Origin: JACRLW01 sp050181465
GTDB lineage: Bacteria; Planctomycetota; UBA1135; UBA2386
Direction of reading: 5' to 3'
Assembly: GCA_050181465.1 (NCBI GenBank)
Contig: JBFXDD010000002.1
Span: 167,507 to 231,506 of the forward strand
DNA length: 64,000 bases
Shown: positions 35,813 to 44,067 of the stretch, piece after piece
Numbering within the stretch: the stretch's first letter is position 1
Layout: each line of letters starts with the position of its first letter
Made by a program: the position numbers and the translations under genes
Notes under the pieces: model-generated
Told to the model about the DNA's origin: nothing
Databases searched by the model: none
What the model saw: the letters and a program-made list of their open reading frames with translations, nothing else

Positions 35813-36817
35813 TCAGCCGTCGGATCGCGTGATCACGCCGTCGCGGTTGCGATCGAGGCGACGGAACAGGTTGATCGGGCCGCCGTACTCCTTGGTCGTG
35901 ACCTGACCGTTGTCGTCGAGGTCGAAGCGGTCGAAGAACGTGCGGCCTTCCACCGAACGCACGTAGCGATCGACTTCCGCTTTGGTGAGGGCGGCGTCGC
36001 GATCGCGGTCGATGCGGAGGAACAAGGCGCCTGGCCCGGCCCACTCGGCAGCGACGAGGCGGCCGTCGTGGTCCTTGTCCCACGTCGAGAACGGAACTTG
36101 ATAGGCGAGGATTCGGCCGGTGCCGCGCTCACGGCTCTCGATCCGGCGAGCCACATCCTGAACGACTCGCGCGAGCTCGTTGGGATCAAGGGCTCCATCC
36201 CGGTTGCGGTCGGCATAGTCGAACGCCTTCGCGAGATCGTGGTCGCGGACCTCGGTCCCGTCCAGGCTGCCGTTGCGATTGCGGTCGAGTCGCTCGATCA
36301 AGCGCTCCGGAGAATCGAGTCGGCGCGTCAACTCCGGCAGGACTGCCGGCTTCACGGCATCCCCCGCGCGCCGCTTCGCCAACTCCCGATCACGGGAATC
36401 GAGATCGCCATCGCGATCGAGGTCGAGTTCGGCGAACGCGTCCGCGGTTCCACGCCATTCCTTGGAGCTCACGCGACCGTCCCGGTTGGCGTCGAAGGCA
36501 CCGAGTGCATCGAGTCGCTCGATCACGCCGATCGCCGGGTCGATGCGAGCACGCGGAGCCGAGGCGTTGCGACGCGCCGCGTCGAGAAGTGTGCGGACCA
36601 GCGCGGACTTGGCGACTTCGGCCTCGCTCAGTCTTTGATTGCGATCGGCGTCGATCGCGCGGAACTGTTCGTCGGAGCCCGGGAACTCGCGACGCTCCAA
36701 GCTACCGCTCTTGTCCGAATCGAGGCCGGCGAAGATCGCCTTGGAATCCTGTGCGTTCAGCGCCGCAGCGGAGAGCGTCACGCCAAGGAGGATGTATGGC
36801 ACTGGGGTTCGCATCAT
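35813..36817 (-). CDS. Secreted EF-hand calcium-binding protein
   Basis: 334 residues from the ATG at 36817, with signal peptide (TPVPYILLGVTLSAAALNA). At least seven EF-hand loops can be read: DSDKSGSLERRE, DADRNQRLSEAE, DANRDGRVSSKE, DLDRDGDLDSRD, DRNRNGSLDGTE, DRNRDGALDPNE and DKDHDGRLVAAE, with more near the end (DLDDNGQVTTKE, DRNRDGVITRSD). It should bind calcium outside the cytoplasm. The start overlaps the stop of the decahaem cytochrome gene, so it is the third gene of that operon. Confidence 0.9.
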   Translation of the reverse strand: MMRTPVPYILLGVTLSAAALNAQDSKAIFAGLDSDKSGSLERREFPGSDEQFRAIDADRNQRLSEAEVAKSALVRTLLDAARRNASAPRARIDPAIGVIERLDALGAFDANRDGRVSSKEWRGTADAFAELDLDRDGDLDSRDRELAKRRAGDAVKPAVLPELTRRLDSPERLIERLDRNRNGSLDGTEVRDHDLAKAFDYADRNRDGALDPNELARVVQDVARRIESRERGTGRILAYQVPFSTWDKDHDGRLVAAEWAGPGALFLRIDRDRDAALTKAEVDRYVRSVEGRTFFDRFDLDDNGQVTTKEYGGPINLFRRLDRNRDGVITRSDG

Positions 36818-39816
36818 CGTCTCCCGTCGTTGTTGGTCGATTCGCCGATCGCCTGTCCGTACTGATCGAGGCGATACTGCGGGATGGGCACCGCCACGCG
36901 CAGGACGCGCGAAATCTGCTGCGGGGTCAGATAGCCGCAGTCCTCGTGACTGATGTCCTTGATCCAGTCGCCGCGTTCGTCGACCAGGCGGTCGAACGCC
37001 ATCTCCTCGAACCACAGGTCGCGCACGTCGGCGAGGTCGTCCCAGGTCGCGGCGATGCGTAGTTCACCGGCAGCGGCCCTCGTGGTGTCGACCAGCGTGC
37101 CGAGGCCGCCCGCGCCGACCGCAGCGACGAAGTGCTGGAGGAAGGGGGCGTTGTAGGCACGCACCAATCGCAGTCGCCCCGGTCCGCCGTACAGTCGTGT
37201 GCTGCCGCCCCGCAGCGCTCTGGGATTCATCGGGTCGGTGATGTCGAGTACCTGCAGCGACTGCTGGCGGTTGTCGTCGCTGCCGACCTCGAGTTCGACG
37301 TAGAGGTAGACGCGCTCGCCGCTCACCACGCCGCCGCCGTCGGTGCCGAGATCGAAGACCGTATTGACTGCCACGCTGCGCACGTCGCCGCGCTCGAACT
37401 CGAAACTGCGACGGTGCGAGGGTGTCCACAGCACCACGGGCTTCGTCGGTTCGGTGAGATCGACCAGCCGCACGCCGTCGAGTCCGCCGGCGACTGCTGC
37501 GAGGAGGCGCGCGGGAATCACGCGCGGTGGATCTTTCGCACCTCGGCCGGGCACTCGTCGCTCGTACTGGAAGTGGAGGCGTACGTCGCGACACTCGTTG
37601 GGCTCGGAGCTGCCGCCGTTGAGGTCGACGCTCGCGATCACTTTGGGGTTCGCCGGATCCTCGCCGTCGAGGATCGCGAGTCCGCCGTGACCGTCGGCAA
37701 CGCACAACCACGGCCAGGCCATGTCGAGCGCGGTCGCATCGCGAGTCGGCGTGATCGACAGCGCCGTCGGACGCTTGGGGTCACGCACGTCGAATGCGCG
37801 CACGCCGGCAGGACCGTCGGCGACCCAGAGCGTCCCCGCGCGGACCAGCATCGCGCGCGGGCGTACGAATGCAGCGTCGAGGGTGCGCACGAGTTCGGGG
37901 GACGCGGGCTTGCCCACGTCGACCACGGCGAGCCTGCCGTCGCGCAGGGCGAGGAAGACGAAGCTCGCGCGCGCCGCGCGTTCGTCGACCGCGAGCGCCA
38001 TGGCAGCCACCTCACCTGGGAGGTCGAGGGCATGGAACGGTGCGCTCTGCTGCGGAGTCTTCGGATCGAAGGCGATGCCGACCAGCGCGCTCTCTGTGAT
38101 CGCCCAGCCGATCTCACGCGTCAGGCGGAAGTCCGAGGATCCGAGACCATAGGTGGTCGAGCTCCGATGACACTCGACGCAACTCCGTGATCGTGACTGC
38201 ACGGTGTGCGGTTGGTGCGGCACCAAGGTCACACCGGACAGGCCGGTCTTCGTGAGCGGCGCATGCTGATGCAGGATCGCCTCGCCCTTCTCGTCGTGCG
38301 CACTGCCGATGGTCGAGAAGCCGACCATGTACGGCGCGACCATTCCCTCGTGGTTCTTCCCGAGGCGGAGCTGATGAAAGGTCGCGAACACCTTCTCCTG
38401 CGTGGTGACGCGGCCCGCGGTGCGCTCGCCGGAGAGCAGATCGAGCTGCGTGAACTGGAGATTTCGATCGAAGTGGAAGCCGAAGAAGTTCGGGTTCCAG
38501 CCCGAATGGCACGCGTAGCACTCCAAGCTCGCGTGAGCCGTCGTCATGGCATCGCCGGCTCGCCCGTTGTGGTCGCGATGGCCGACGGCGATGACGTCGC
38601 GCGCCTGCTTCACCCGGTGACGGCGGCCGGTGACCTTCGACACCAGCCAGAATTCCTCGCCCTCGCGGACGAGGTTCGTCACTCGCCGGCCCTTTGACGT
38701 CGTGAGATCGGTCACTCGATCGAAGGTGCCGTGACAACTGCTGCACTCGATCTCGACCGCGTGATCCATCTGCGGCCAGAGATTGCCGTCGCCCATCGTG
38801 TCCGCGCTGGTGTGACAGTCGATGCAGTGCATGCCGGCGGCGTGATGCACGTCGGGCGGCGTCGTGATCGGGTCCTTCATGTAGAAGGCACCGTTCAGCA
38901 GGCGATCCGTCGTGTTGGGGACGTCGGGACCTGCCGGCATTCCCGGCACGAGCTGCGCGAGGCCGCGAAAGGACAAGCCGATGCTCGCGTCGCCGTAGTG
39001 ACACGTCGTGCAGGTGGCGGTCGGGATCTTGGACGTGAAGCGATGTTCGAGCGGATGGCCCGGCTCCAACTTGTCGATCGTGGTGTCGCGCGAGCGTGAA
39101 CGACCGTCTTCCGCGTAGGTTACATGGCACGCTGCACAGCCCTCGCCGCGATACTCGCCGTCGAGGCCCAGACGCCCGCGCACCGCTCGCCCGTCGCTGT
39201 GCAGGTGGCACTGCATGCACGCCTTGCGCGGCAGGTCCCCGTAATGATGCTCGATCGAGTCGGTGCGGCCGCTCTTCCTCGGCGGCGGCACCTGTTCGAC
39301 CGCGGTCAGTGCGCCGGGCGGCACCACGCCGTCCTCGTCGCGTACCGGAAACACACCGAAGCGCGGTCGCTTGTGATCGACGAGGCCGTGTTCGTAGTAG
39401 CCGTCGCCGAGGTGGCCGGAGGTCGTCGCGTGCAAGCTCTTGTGGACGTGGTCCACCAACTCACGGTGGCAGTCGCCGCACACGGTCGCTGCGACTCGCA
39501 GGTTCGCGGGGTTCTGGAACCGCTGCCAGTCGAGGCGGTAGTTCGGGCCGAGCACGCGTTCGTCGCCGGGCAGGTCGGTCGGCGGCGCGACGTGCGCGCG
39601 CGCTTTGTCGGTCGCGCTCGCGTCACCGCCGTGACAGTCGACACAGCTCAGCTTGAAGCCGGGGTGGATGTCTTCGATTCCGGCGTGGCATTGGATACAG
39701 CCGTCGGCGGTTGGCGCGGCGGCGTGGACGGGGAGGTCGGGCTGCGCGGAACCACCGAAGCCGACTCCCAGGCTCAGCCACGCGAGCAAGATGACGAGAA
39801 CGCGGCGGGGCTTCAC
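36814..39816 (-). CDS. Decahaem c-type cytochrome with C-terminal beta-propeller
   Basis: 1,000 residues from a GTG at 39816 that overlaps the upstream stop (GTGA). After the signal peptide (VILLAWLSLGVGFGG) there are ten CxxCH motifs: CIQCH, CVDCH, CGDCH, CMQCH, CAACH, CTTCH, CIDCH, CSSCH, CYACH and CVECH, within the first 560 residues. The C-terminal part carries propeller-like repeats (LAVVDVGKPASPELVRTLD, VRAFDVRDPKRPTAL, LAILDGEDPANPKVIASVD, VRLVDLTEPTKPVVL, LQVLDITDPMNPRAL), the LVIVD type. An extracytoplasmic electron carrier or oxidoreductase fits; the redox partner is unknown. Confidence 0.9.
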   Translation of the reverse strand: MKPRRVLVILLAWLSLGVGFGGSAQPDLPVHAAAPTADGCIQCHAGIEDIHPGFKLSCVDCHGGDASATDKARAHVAPPTDLPGDERVLGPNYRLDWQRFQNPANLRVAATVCGDCHRELVDHVHKSLHATTSGHLGDGYYEHGLVDHKRPRFGVFPVRDEDGVVPPGALTAVEQVPPPRKSGRTDSIEHHYGDLPRKACMQCHLHSDGRAVRGRLGLDGEYRGEGCAACHVTYAEDGRSRSRDTTIDKLEPGHPLEHRFTSKIPTATCTTCHYGDASIGLSFRGLAQLVPGMPAGPDVPNTTDRLLNGAFYMKDPITTPPDVHHAAGMHCIDCHTSADTMGDGNLWPQMDHAVEIECSSCHGTFDRVTDLTTSKGRRVTNLVREGEEFWLVSKVTGRRHRVKQARDVIAVGHRDHNGRAGDAMTTAHASLECYACHSGWNPNFFGFHFDRNLQFTQLDLLSGERTAGRVTTQEKVFATFHQLRLGKNHEGMVAPYMVGFSTIGSAHDEKGEAILHQHAPLTKTGLSGVTLVPHQPHTVQSRSRSCVECHRSSTTYGLGSSDFRLTREIGWAITESALVGIAFDPKTPQQSAPFHALDLPGEVAAMALAVDERAARASFVFLALRDGRLAVVDVGKPASPELVRTLDAAFVRPRAMLVRAGTLWVADGPAGVRAFDVRDPKRPTALSITPTRDATALDMAWPWLCVADGHGGLAILDGEDPANPKVIASVDLNGGSSEPNECRDVRLHFQYERRVPGRGAKDPPRVIPARLLAAVAGGLDGVRLVDLTEPTKPVVLWTPSHRRSFEFERGDVRSVAVNTVFDLGTDGGGVVSGERVYLYVELEVGSDDNRQQSLQVLDITDPMNPRALRGGSTRLYGGPGRLRLVRAYNAPFLQHFVAAVGAGGLGTLVDTTRAAAGELRIAATWDDLADVRDLWFEEMAFDRLVDERGDWIKDISHEDCGYLTPQQISRVLRVAVPIPQYRLDQYGQAIGESTNNDGRR

Positions 39817-40982
39817 GAAAAGAGCGAGCGAATGGGACTGCCGGCGATGCCTGCGGTGTCCTTGCAGCCGAACATCGATAGCACGGTGGGGCAGACGTCG
39901 ATGCTCTGGATGGTGTCGCCGATCACCTTGTTCTTCTTGAAATCGGGCCCGGCAGCCACGAGGAAGACTTCGAGCAGTTCCTTGCTGCCGTCGCCGTGGT
40001 CGAGACCGTTGCGCTCGTTGAGGTCCTTGTCGCGGCCGAACTCCGGCAGCACGAACAACGCGGTGGAGTCGCGAAGTTCGGGATCGGCCACGATCGCATC
40101 CCAGAGTCGGCCGAGTTCCTGGTCGTTGCGGCGGATGACCTCCACGTAGCCGTTGTAGGAGCCGTGCGCGATGTCGTGGTTCTGAAGGGTGACGCCGAGC
40201 ACCTTCGGGCGGAACACGCGCAGCAAGTCGGTCGCGGTTCGGATCGCTTTGGCGTCGCCGGCACCCGGGCCGCCGAGTTGGGCGTTGCGCCCCGCGAGTT
40301 GATCGACCACGAACTGCGCGACCTTCGCCACTTGCTCGGGATCGGGCCGGGCGACTCCGGCGGGAAGGGTGAGCGCCGCCGGATCGATCGCCTGGCCGAG
40401 TTCCGCCACGAGTGCGCGCTCGGCGTCGGTCTCCGCCTTGATCCCCCCCAAGTCGTCCAAGACCTTCTTCAGCTCCGTGTTGAAGATGCCGTCGCCGTCC
40501 AACACGTTCGCCGCGTGGGCATCGCCGTAGTCGGGATGCTGCGACGCCGCGAAGAGTCGACCTTGCGCGCCGCTCGCCGTCGACAGCCAAACGTCGGACG
40601 CGGAGAAGCCGCGACTCTTGCGCAGCCGCTCGAACATCGTCGGCATGATGCCGCGTTCGTTCTCACGGATGCCCATCGCGTCGTAGCGCCCGGTGAAAAT
40701 CGACAGCGCTGCGCCGTAGTGGCCGAGGTTCTCGACCCGAACCGACGGCATGGTCACGCCCGCCGCGGCGATCCGCCGCAGATTGGGGGCGTTGGCGGTG
40801 TCGAGCACGTCTTTCTTGCGTACGCCGCCCGCGAAGGCGACGACTACGACTCGTTGCGTCTTGGGCGCGAGGACGAATCGTTGCGACGATCCGGCGAGGG
40901 GCGCGAGTGCTGGAATCGCTGGGATGCACAGTGCGCCGCGGGCAAGTAGCTCGCGGCGCGTCAGGAGTCGGCCGTCGGACAT
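39813..40982 (-). CDS. Tat-exported alkaline-phosphatase-superfamily-like protein
   Basis: 389 residues from the ATG at 40982. The N-terminus LTRRELLARGALC is a twin-arginine signal. NLRRIAAAGVTMPSVRVEN, HYGAALSIFTGRYDAMG, LQNHDIAHGSYNGYVEVIRR and VLPEFGRDKD with LDHGDG resemble the alkaline phosphatase/sulfatase superfamily. The first strand reads VVVVAFAGGVRKKD, so the usual metal-binding Asp is not at the expected place. It may be a non-classical or inactive member. It is the first gene of the operon with the decahaem cytochrome and EF-hand protein. Confidence 0.78.
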   Translation of the reverse strand: MSDGRLLTRRELLARGALCIPAIPALAPLAGSSQRFVLAPKTQRVVVVAFAGGVRKKDVLDTANAPNLRRIAAAGVTMPSVRVENLGHYGAALSIFTGRYDAMGIRENERGIMPTMFERLRKSRGFSASDVWLSTASGAQGRLFAASQHPDYGDAHAANVLDGDGIFNTELKKVLDDLGGIKAETDAERALVAELGQAIDPAALTLPAGVARPDPEQVAKVAQFVVDQLAGRNAQLGGPGAGDAKAIRTATDLLRVFRPKVLGVTLQNHDIAHGSYNGYVEVIRRNDQELGRLWDAIVADPELRDSTALFVLPEFGRDKDLNERNGLDHGDGSKELLEVFLVAAGPDFKKNKVIGDTIQSIDVCPTVLSMFGCKDTAGIAGSPIRSLFS

Positions 40983-41058
40983 GGAGGAGACCTGCGGGGG
41001 GCGTGCCATAGACTACGGCACTCGATCGGATCCTGCCGCATCGGCGCCGCCACCGACC

Positions 41059-41313
41059 ATGCCGAAGTTCCTGACTCACCTCCTGGTCGCCGCCGGTATC
41101 GGCGGCGCGCTCGCGCTGTTTCTCTTCGAGCAGCTCGTAGTGAAAGAGCGGCGCGAGCTTCGCATCGGCGACATCACCGTGCCGGTGGAGACGGCGCGCA
41201 CCCTCTACGAAGCGAAGGACGTCCATATCGCGATCGCGCTCGCCGCCGCCAGCGCGGCGTTGGTCGGCGCCGGCATGGCGGAATTCGTCGGTCGCCGGCG
41301 ACGCCGTCGCTGA
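41059..41313 (+). CDS. Small two-helix membrane protein
   Basis: 84 residues from the ATG at 41059. Two hydrophobic helices (THLLVAAGIGGALALFLFEQ and IAIALAAASAALVGAGMAEF) with a charged linker and a polyarginine tail (GRRRRRR), so both ends should be cytoplasmic. It is divergent from the phosphatase-like gene, 76 bases away. No family recognised. Confidence 0.6.
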   Translation: MPKFLTHLLVAAGIGGALALFLFEQLVVKERRELRIGDITVPVETARTLYEAKDVHIAIALAAASAALVGAGMAEFVGRRRRRR

Positions 41314-41328
41314 GCCTTCGCACGGCGC

Positions 41329-41967
41329 TCAGCGCAGTTCGAATCGCAACACCGGTGAGCGATGGGGGAAGAGCATGCCGTGAGTCGCGTCGACGTCGGT
41401 CGACTCGATCCAGGTGGCCTCCCAGGGTGAGGTCGCCACTTGCAGCACACCCGCTGCGCGATTGGAGGTGACGACGCCCAGCGGGGTCGCACCGGGCGTC
41501 ACCGCGATCCATTGCGAGGCAATCTCGAAGCCGCCGAGTTCGGCCAGATTCGGCAATGGTAGCCGGGCGCGGGCGAGCTCTCGCGGAATCGAAATCGGAC
41601 TCAGCGGCAGAAGCGTCGTGATCGGGTTGACGTGCAAGGCGCAGCCAGGCGCGCCGACCGGGTCGAGCGGCAGCGAGCTGGCTCGCGCGGTGCCGACGAT
41701 ACACATGAGGGCTCCATTGGCCGGTGCATGCGCGAGATGGAACTGCATGGTCGCGCCCGGCTGAAGCGCCTCGGCGAGCAGCCCCGCCGGCGTGGGATCC
41801 GGCGCGGCGATGCATGAGATCCCGGCGCGGATCCCGGCGAGGTTGGTCGCCGGGCGCGCCATGTCGATCGGCCAGAACGGGGCGTCGGCGATTCCGGTGC
41901 GCGAATCGACGAAAGGCTCCGTGAGCGTGTCGATGCAGATGGTCGTCCCACCGGCTCGCCAGGGCGT
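41329..41967 (-). CDS. C-terminal part of an exported protein (cut by gap)
   Basis: 213 residues upstream of the stop at 41329, running into the N gap at 41968. The last 100 residues (VGAPGCALHVNPI, LPLPNLAELGGFEIASQWIA, SNRAAGVL) have the recurrent pattern of a C-terminal module I associate with large secreted planctomycete proteins (PN-x-x-x-L-x-G-x-x-x-x-x-Q, then SN). Function unknown. The frame happens to stay open across the 100 N, but this proves nothing about continuity. Confidence 0.6.
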   Translation of the reverse strand, partial: TPWRAGGTTICIDTLTEPFVDSRTGIADAPFWPIDMARPATNLAGIRAGISCIAAPDPTPAGLLAEALQPGATMQFHLAHAPANGALMCIVGTARASSLPLDPVGAPGCALHVNPITTLLPLSPISIPRELARARLPLPNLAELGGFEIASQWIAVTPGATPLGVVTSNRAAGVLQVATSPWEATWIESTDVDATHGMLFPHRSPVLRFELR

Positions 41968-42067
41968 NNNNNNNNNNNNNNNNNNNNNNNNNNNNNNNNN
42001 NNNNNNNNNNNNNNNNNNNNNNNNNNNNNNNNNNNNNNNNNNNNNNNNNNNNNNNNNNNNNNNNNNN
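41968..42067. other. Assembly gap (100 N)
   Basis: Exactly 100 N. Unlike the first gap, the two flanks are not duplicates, so this is a real gap of unknown length. It may hide the end of one gene and the beginning of another. Confidence 0.97.
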
Positions 42068-42237
42068 CGCGGCAGCCGTTCGATCCGCGCGCGGCCACCG
42101 CGTCCGACGCGCAGACGGATCGGGGGCTGACCATCGACTTGGTATTCGATCTCGCGTTCTGGCCCGACGTAGATCACCTCGACCGCCTGACCGGCGACCG
42201 GTGGATCGGGGATCAGCCGAAAGCGTGATGGACCCAT
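42068..42237 (-). CDS. N-terminal part of an unidentified protein (cut by gap)
   Basis: 56 residues from the ATG at 42237 (MGPSRFRLIPDPPVAGQAV) with strands VEVIYVGPEREIEYQVDG. It has no signal peptide. It begins 9 bases after the stop of the upstream gene, so it belongs to the same operon. Whether it joins the fragment at 41329-41967 cannot be decided. Confidence 0.5.
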
Positions 42238-42246
42238 CGAGTCACC

Positions 42247-42744
42247 TCAACGTCTGCGACGGTCGCGAAACCGCGACCACAGTGCATTGGCCTCGCGGAG
42301 ATCCGAGCGGGCTTGCATCGCCACGACCCGGTCCGCGACGAGTTCGAGGCGGCCGAGACGCTCGAGACCGCGCAGCGCGCACGCGGCAGCCAAGTCCGCC
42401 CGTTCACTCAGATCGGCGAGTGCGAGCTGAAACACGCGCTGAAACAGTGCACCGAACAGTTCCTCGTGGCCGCTCTCGCGCATCGCGAGACGTTCGAGGT
42501 CACCGGCCGATGCCAGGATCGCTTCGTCATCGCCCGCCAACAGTTGCTCGGCCCACGCCATGCTGCCCCGAGGGGGCGGAGCGGGCGAGGTGCGATCGTC
42601 TCGTGAACTGCGAGTTCGCATCCACCAGGCGATGCTGCATGCGCCGACGCCGAGTCCGGTCATCGTGACGTAGAGAAAGGCGCGGCGACTCTTCCCGGAC
42701 CAAAGCTCGGCTTGGCCGGACGAATCGGGGATGCGGGGCGGCAT
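42247..42744 (-). CDS. Hypothetical membrane-anchored protein
   Basis: 165 residues from the ATG at 42744. A basic, hydrophobic segment (KSRRAFLYVTMTGLGVGACSI) near residues 18-40 gives one membrane helix. A helical region then repeats leucines and arginines (ALADLSERADLAAACALRGL, LGRLELVADRVVAMQARSDL) and may pack as a helical hairpin. No known family. Third position in the operon starting at 43862. Confidence 0.6.
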   Translation of the reverse strand: MPPRIPDSSGQAELWSGKSRRAFLYVTMTGLGVGACSIAWWMRTRSSRDDRTSPAPPPRGSMAWAEQLLAGDDEAILASAGDLERLAMRESGHEELFGALFQRVFQLALADLSERADLAAACALRGLERLGRLELVADRVVAMQARSDLREANALWSRFRDRRRR

Positions 42745-42827
42745 TCGACTGACGATCTTGCGAGACCGGCCCGGCCTCCCGCAAGGGAGTTCTCCCGAGC
42801 AAGTCGCCGCGCGTCCGCAGTGCGCGA

Positions 42828-43862
42828 TCAGTAGTAGCCGTACTCCACGCTCGCGAGCAGAGCACGGGCGACGTGGCGCTCGGCCGCCCCGCCCTGCTGC
42901 AAGCTGTTCACGAACCTCGCACTCTCTCCACTCGTCGGCGGTCGACCGAGGTAGTGCTCGAAGGCGGCGCGCACGAAGGCGGCATCGCCATCGGCGCGAC
43001 TCCCGGGCAGGATGGCTTTCGGGCTGTCGACCAAGATGCGCGCGAGCACGATGCGCATCGGGGTCGGGTCGGCCATCGAGGACAGCGCATTGCGCGTGTT
43101 GCGAGTCTCGTCGTAGCTCGGCGCACGGCCCAAGACGTCGAAGTACAAGCCCCGCACGATCTGATAATGCGTTCGCGGGCGTCGAGTCGCGAGTGCGGCG
43201 AGATACTCCGGCGAACTGCACCACTGCGCGAGCACCTCGAAGAACCGGCCGAGGCCGTCGCCGGCTGCTGCGGTTGCCGCGGCCAGTGCGTCTTTGCCGC
43301 GCGAATCGAGTCGTGCGCCGAACAGCCGACGGTGGTGGCGATCGAGCAAGGTCTGGGCGAACTCAGGGCGATCGAGCACGATGCGGACGATGTCGGCCTG
43401 GCTGTCGCCTTCGACTCCCAACAGGCGAGCCTTCCTCCCGTCGTACATCGCCTTCGCCGCACCCAGTTCGGCCTTCGACTTGCGGTCCTGGACCGTCATT
43501 CCCAAGCACTGCTCGAGAACCACGGTGGCGAAGGTGTCATTACCCGGATTGCGGAGCGCGAACCCGGTGGACAGCAGGATCTCCGCGGTGGCGTCCCTGG
43601 CACTCGCTTCGCCGCGCGCGAGTCGCTGCGGCAGTCGCTCCATGGCGGCATTGCGCGGCCGAAAGCGATCGATCAACAGGTGGAAGTAGAGTTCCTCCTC
43701 CAGCCATTGCTCCAGTGCCTCCTGTCGCCGCCAGACCTGCCGACTCACCCGGTCGACGGGCATTCCGAGCAGAGCCTGGATCTCGGAGCGTGACGGCGGC
43801 CGCTGCAGGGCGTCGAAGGCGAGTCGGCGCAGGTAGGTCAGGTCGGCGCGTGCTTCGCGCAT
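42828..43862 (-). CDS. Hypothetical protein with repeated LGRxPxxxE modules
   Basis: 344 residues and no signal peptide. A short module recurs three times: FDALQRPPSRSEIQALL near residue 15, FDVLGRAPSYDETRNTRNAL near 245, and FEHYLGRPPTSGESARFVNSL near 305. A similar L-x-G-R-x-P-T-x-x-E pattern occurs in the DUF1549 and DUF4214 domains of exported planctomycete proteins, and this may be a distant relative. It is the first gene of a four- or five-gene operon ending at 41329. Repeat copy 6 lies immediately upstream. Confidence 0.65.
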   Translation of the reverse strand: MREARADLTYLRRLAFDALQRPPSRSEIQALLGMPVDRVSRQVWRRQEALEQWLEEELYFHLLIDRFRPRNAAMERLPQRLARGEASARDATAEILLSTGFALRNPGNDTFATVVLEQCLGMTVQDRKSKAELGAAKAMYDGRKARLLGVEGDSQADIVRIVLDRPEFAQTLLDRHHRRLFGARLDSRGKDALAAATAAAGDGLGRFFEVLAQWCSSPEYLAALATRRPRTHYQIVRGLYFDVLGRAPSYDETRNTRNALSSMADPTPMRIVLARILVDSPKAILPGSRADGDAAFVRAAFEHYLGRPPTSGESARFVNSLQQGGAAERHVARALLASVEYGYY

Positions 43863-43871
43863 CGCGAGATC

Positions 43872-44055
43872 CTAGCCCGGATCGTTCGTGAGCGTCGTCG
43901 CGAGATCGCCGCAGGTCGATGTCCGGCAAGGATCTGCGTCGGTCGACGACCGAAGCGTAGCTGTAGCTACGCTGCCAGGGAGGAGCCGACGCAGTGACGC
44001 CGCCGGGCGCGACTTGTGGCGATCGCAGCAGACGTTCACGCGTCGTTCGGGCTAG
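43872..44055. repeat. 184-bp inverted-repeat element, copy 6
   Basis: Opposite orientation to copies 1 and 2, well preserved. It starts CTAGCCCGGATCGTTCGTG and ends ACGCGTCGTTCGGGCTAG. Inner stem arms are CTGCGTCGG and CCGACGCAG, a perfect match. The same arms in copy 1 are CTACGACGG and CCGTCGTAG, so both sides have changed together. It fills the divergent gap between the hypothetical operon and pssA. Confidence 0.9.
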
Positions 44056-44067
44056 CATCAAGCGCAA

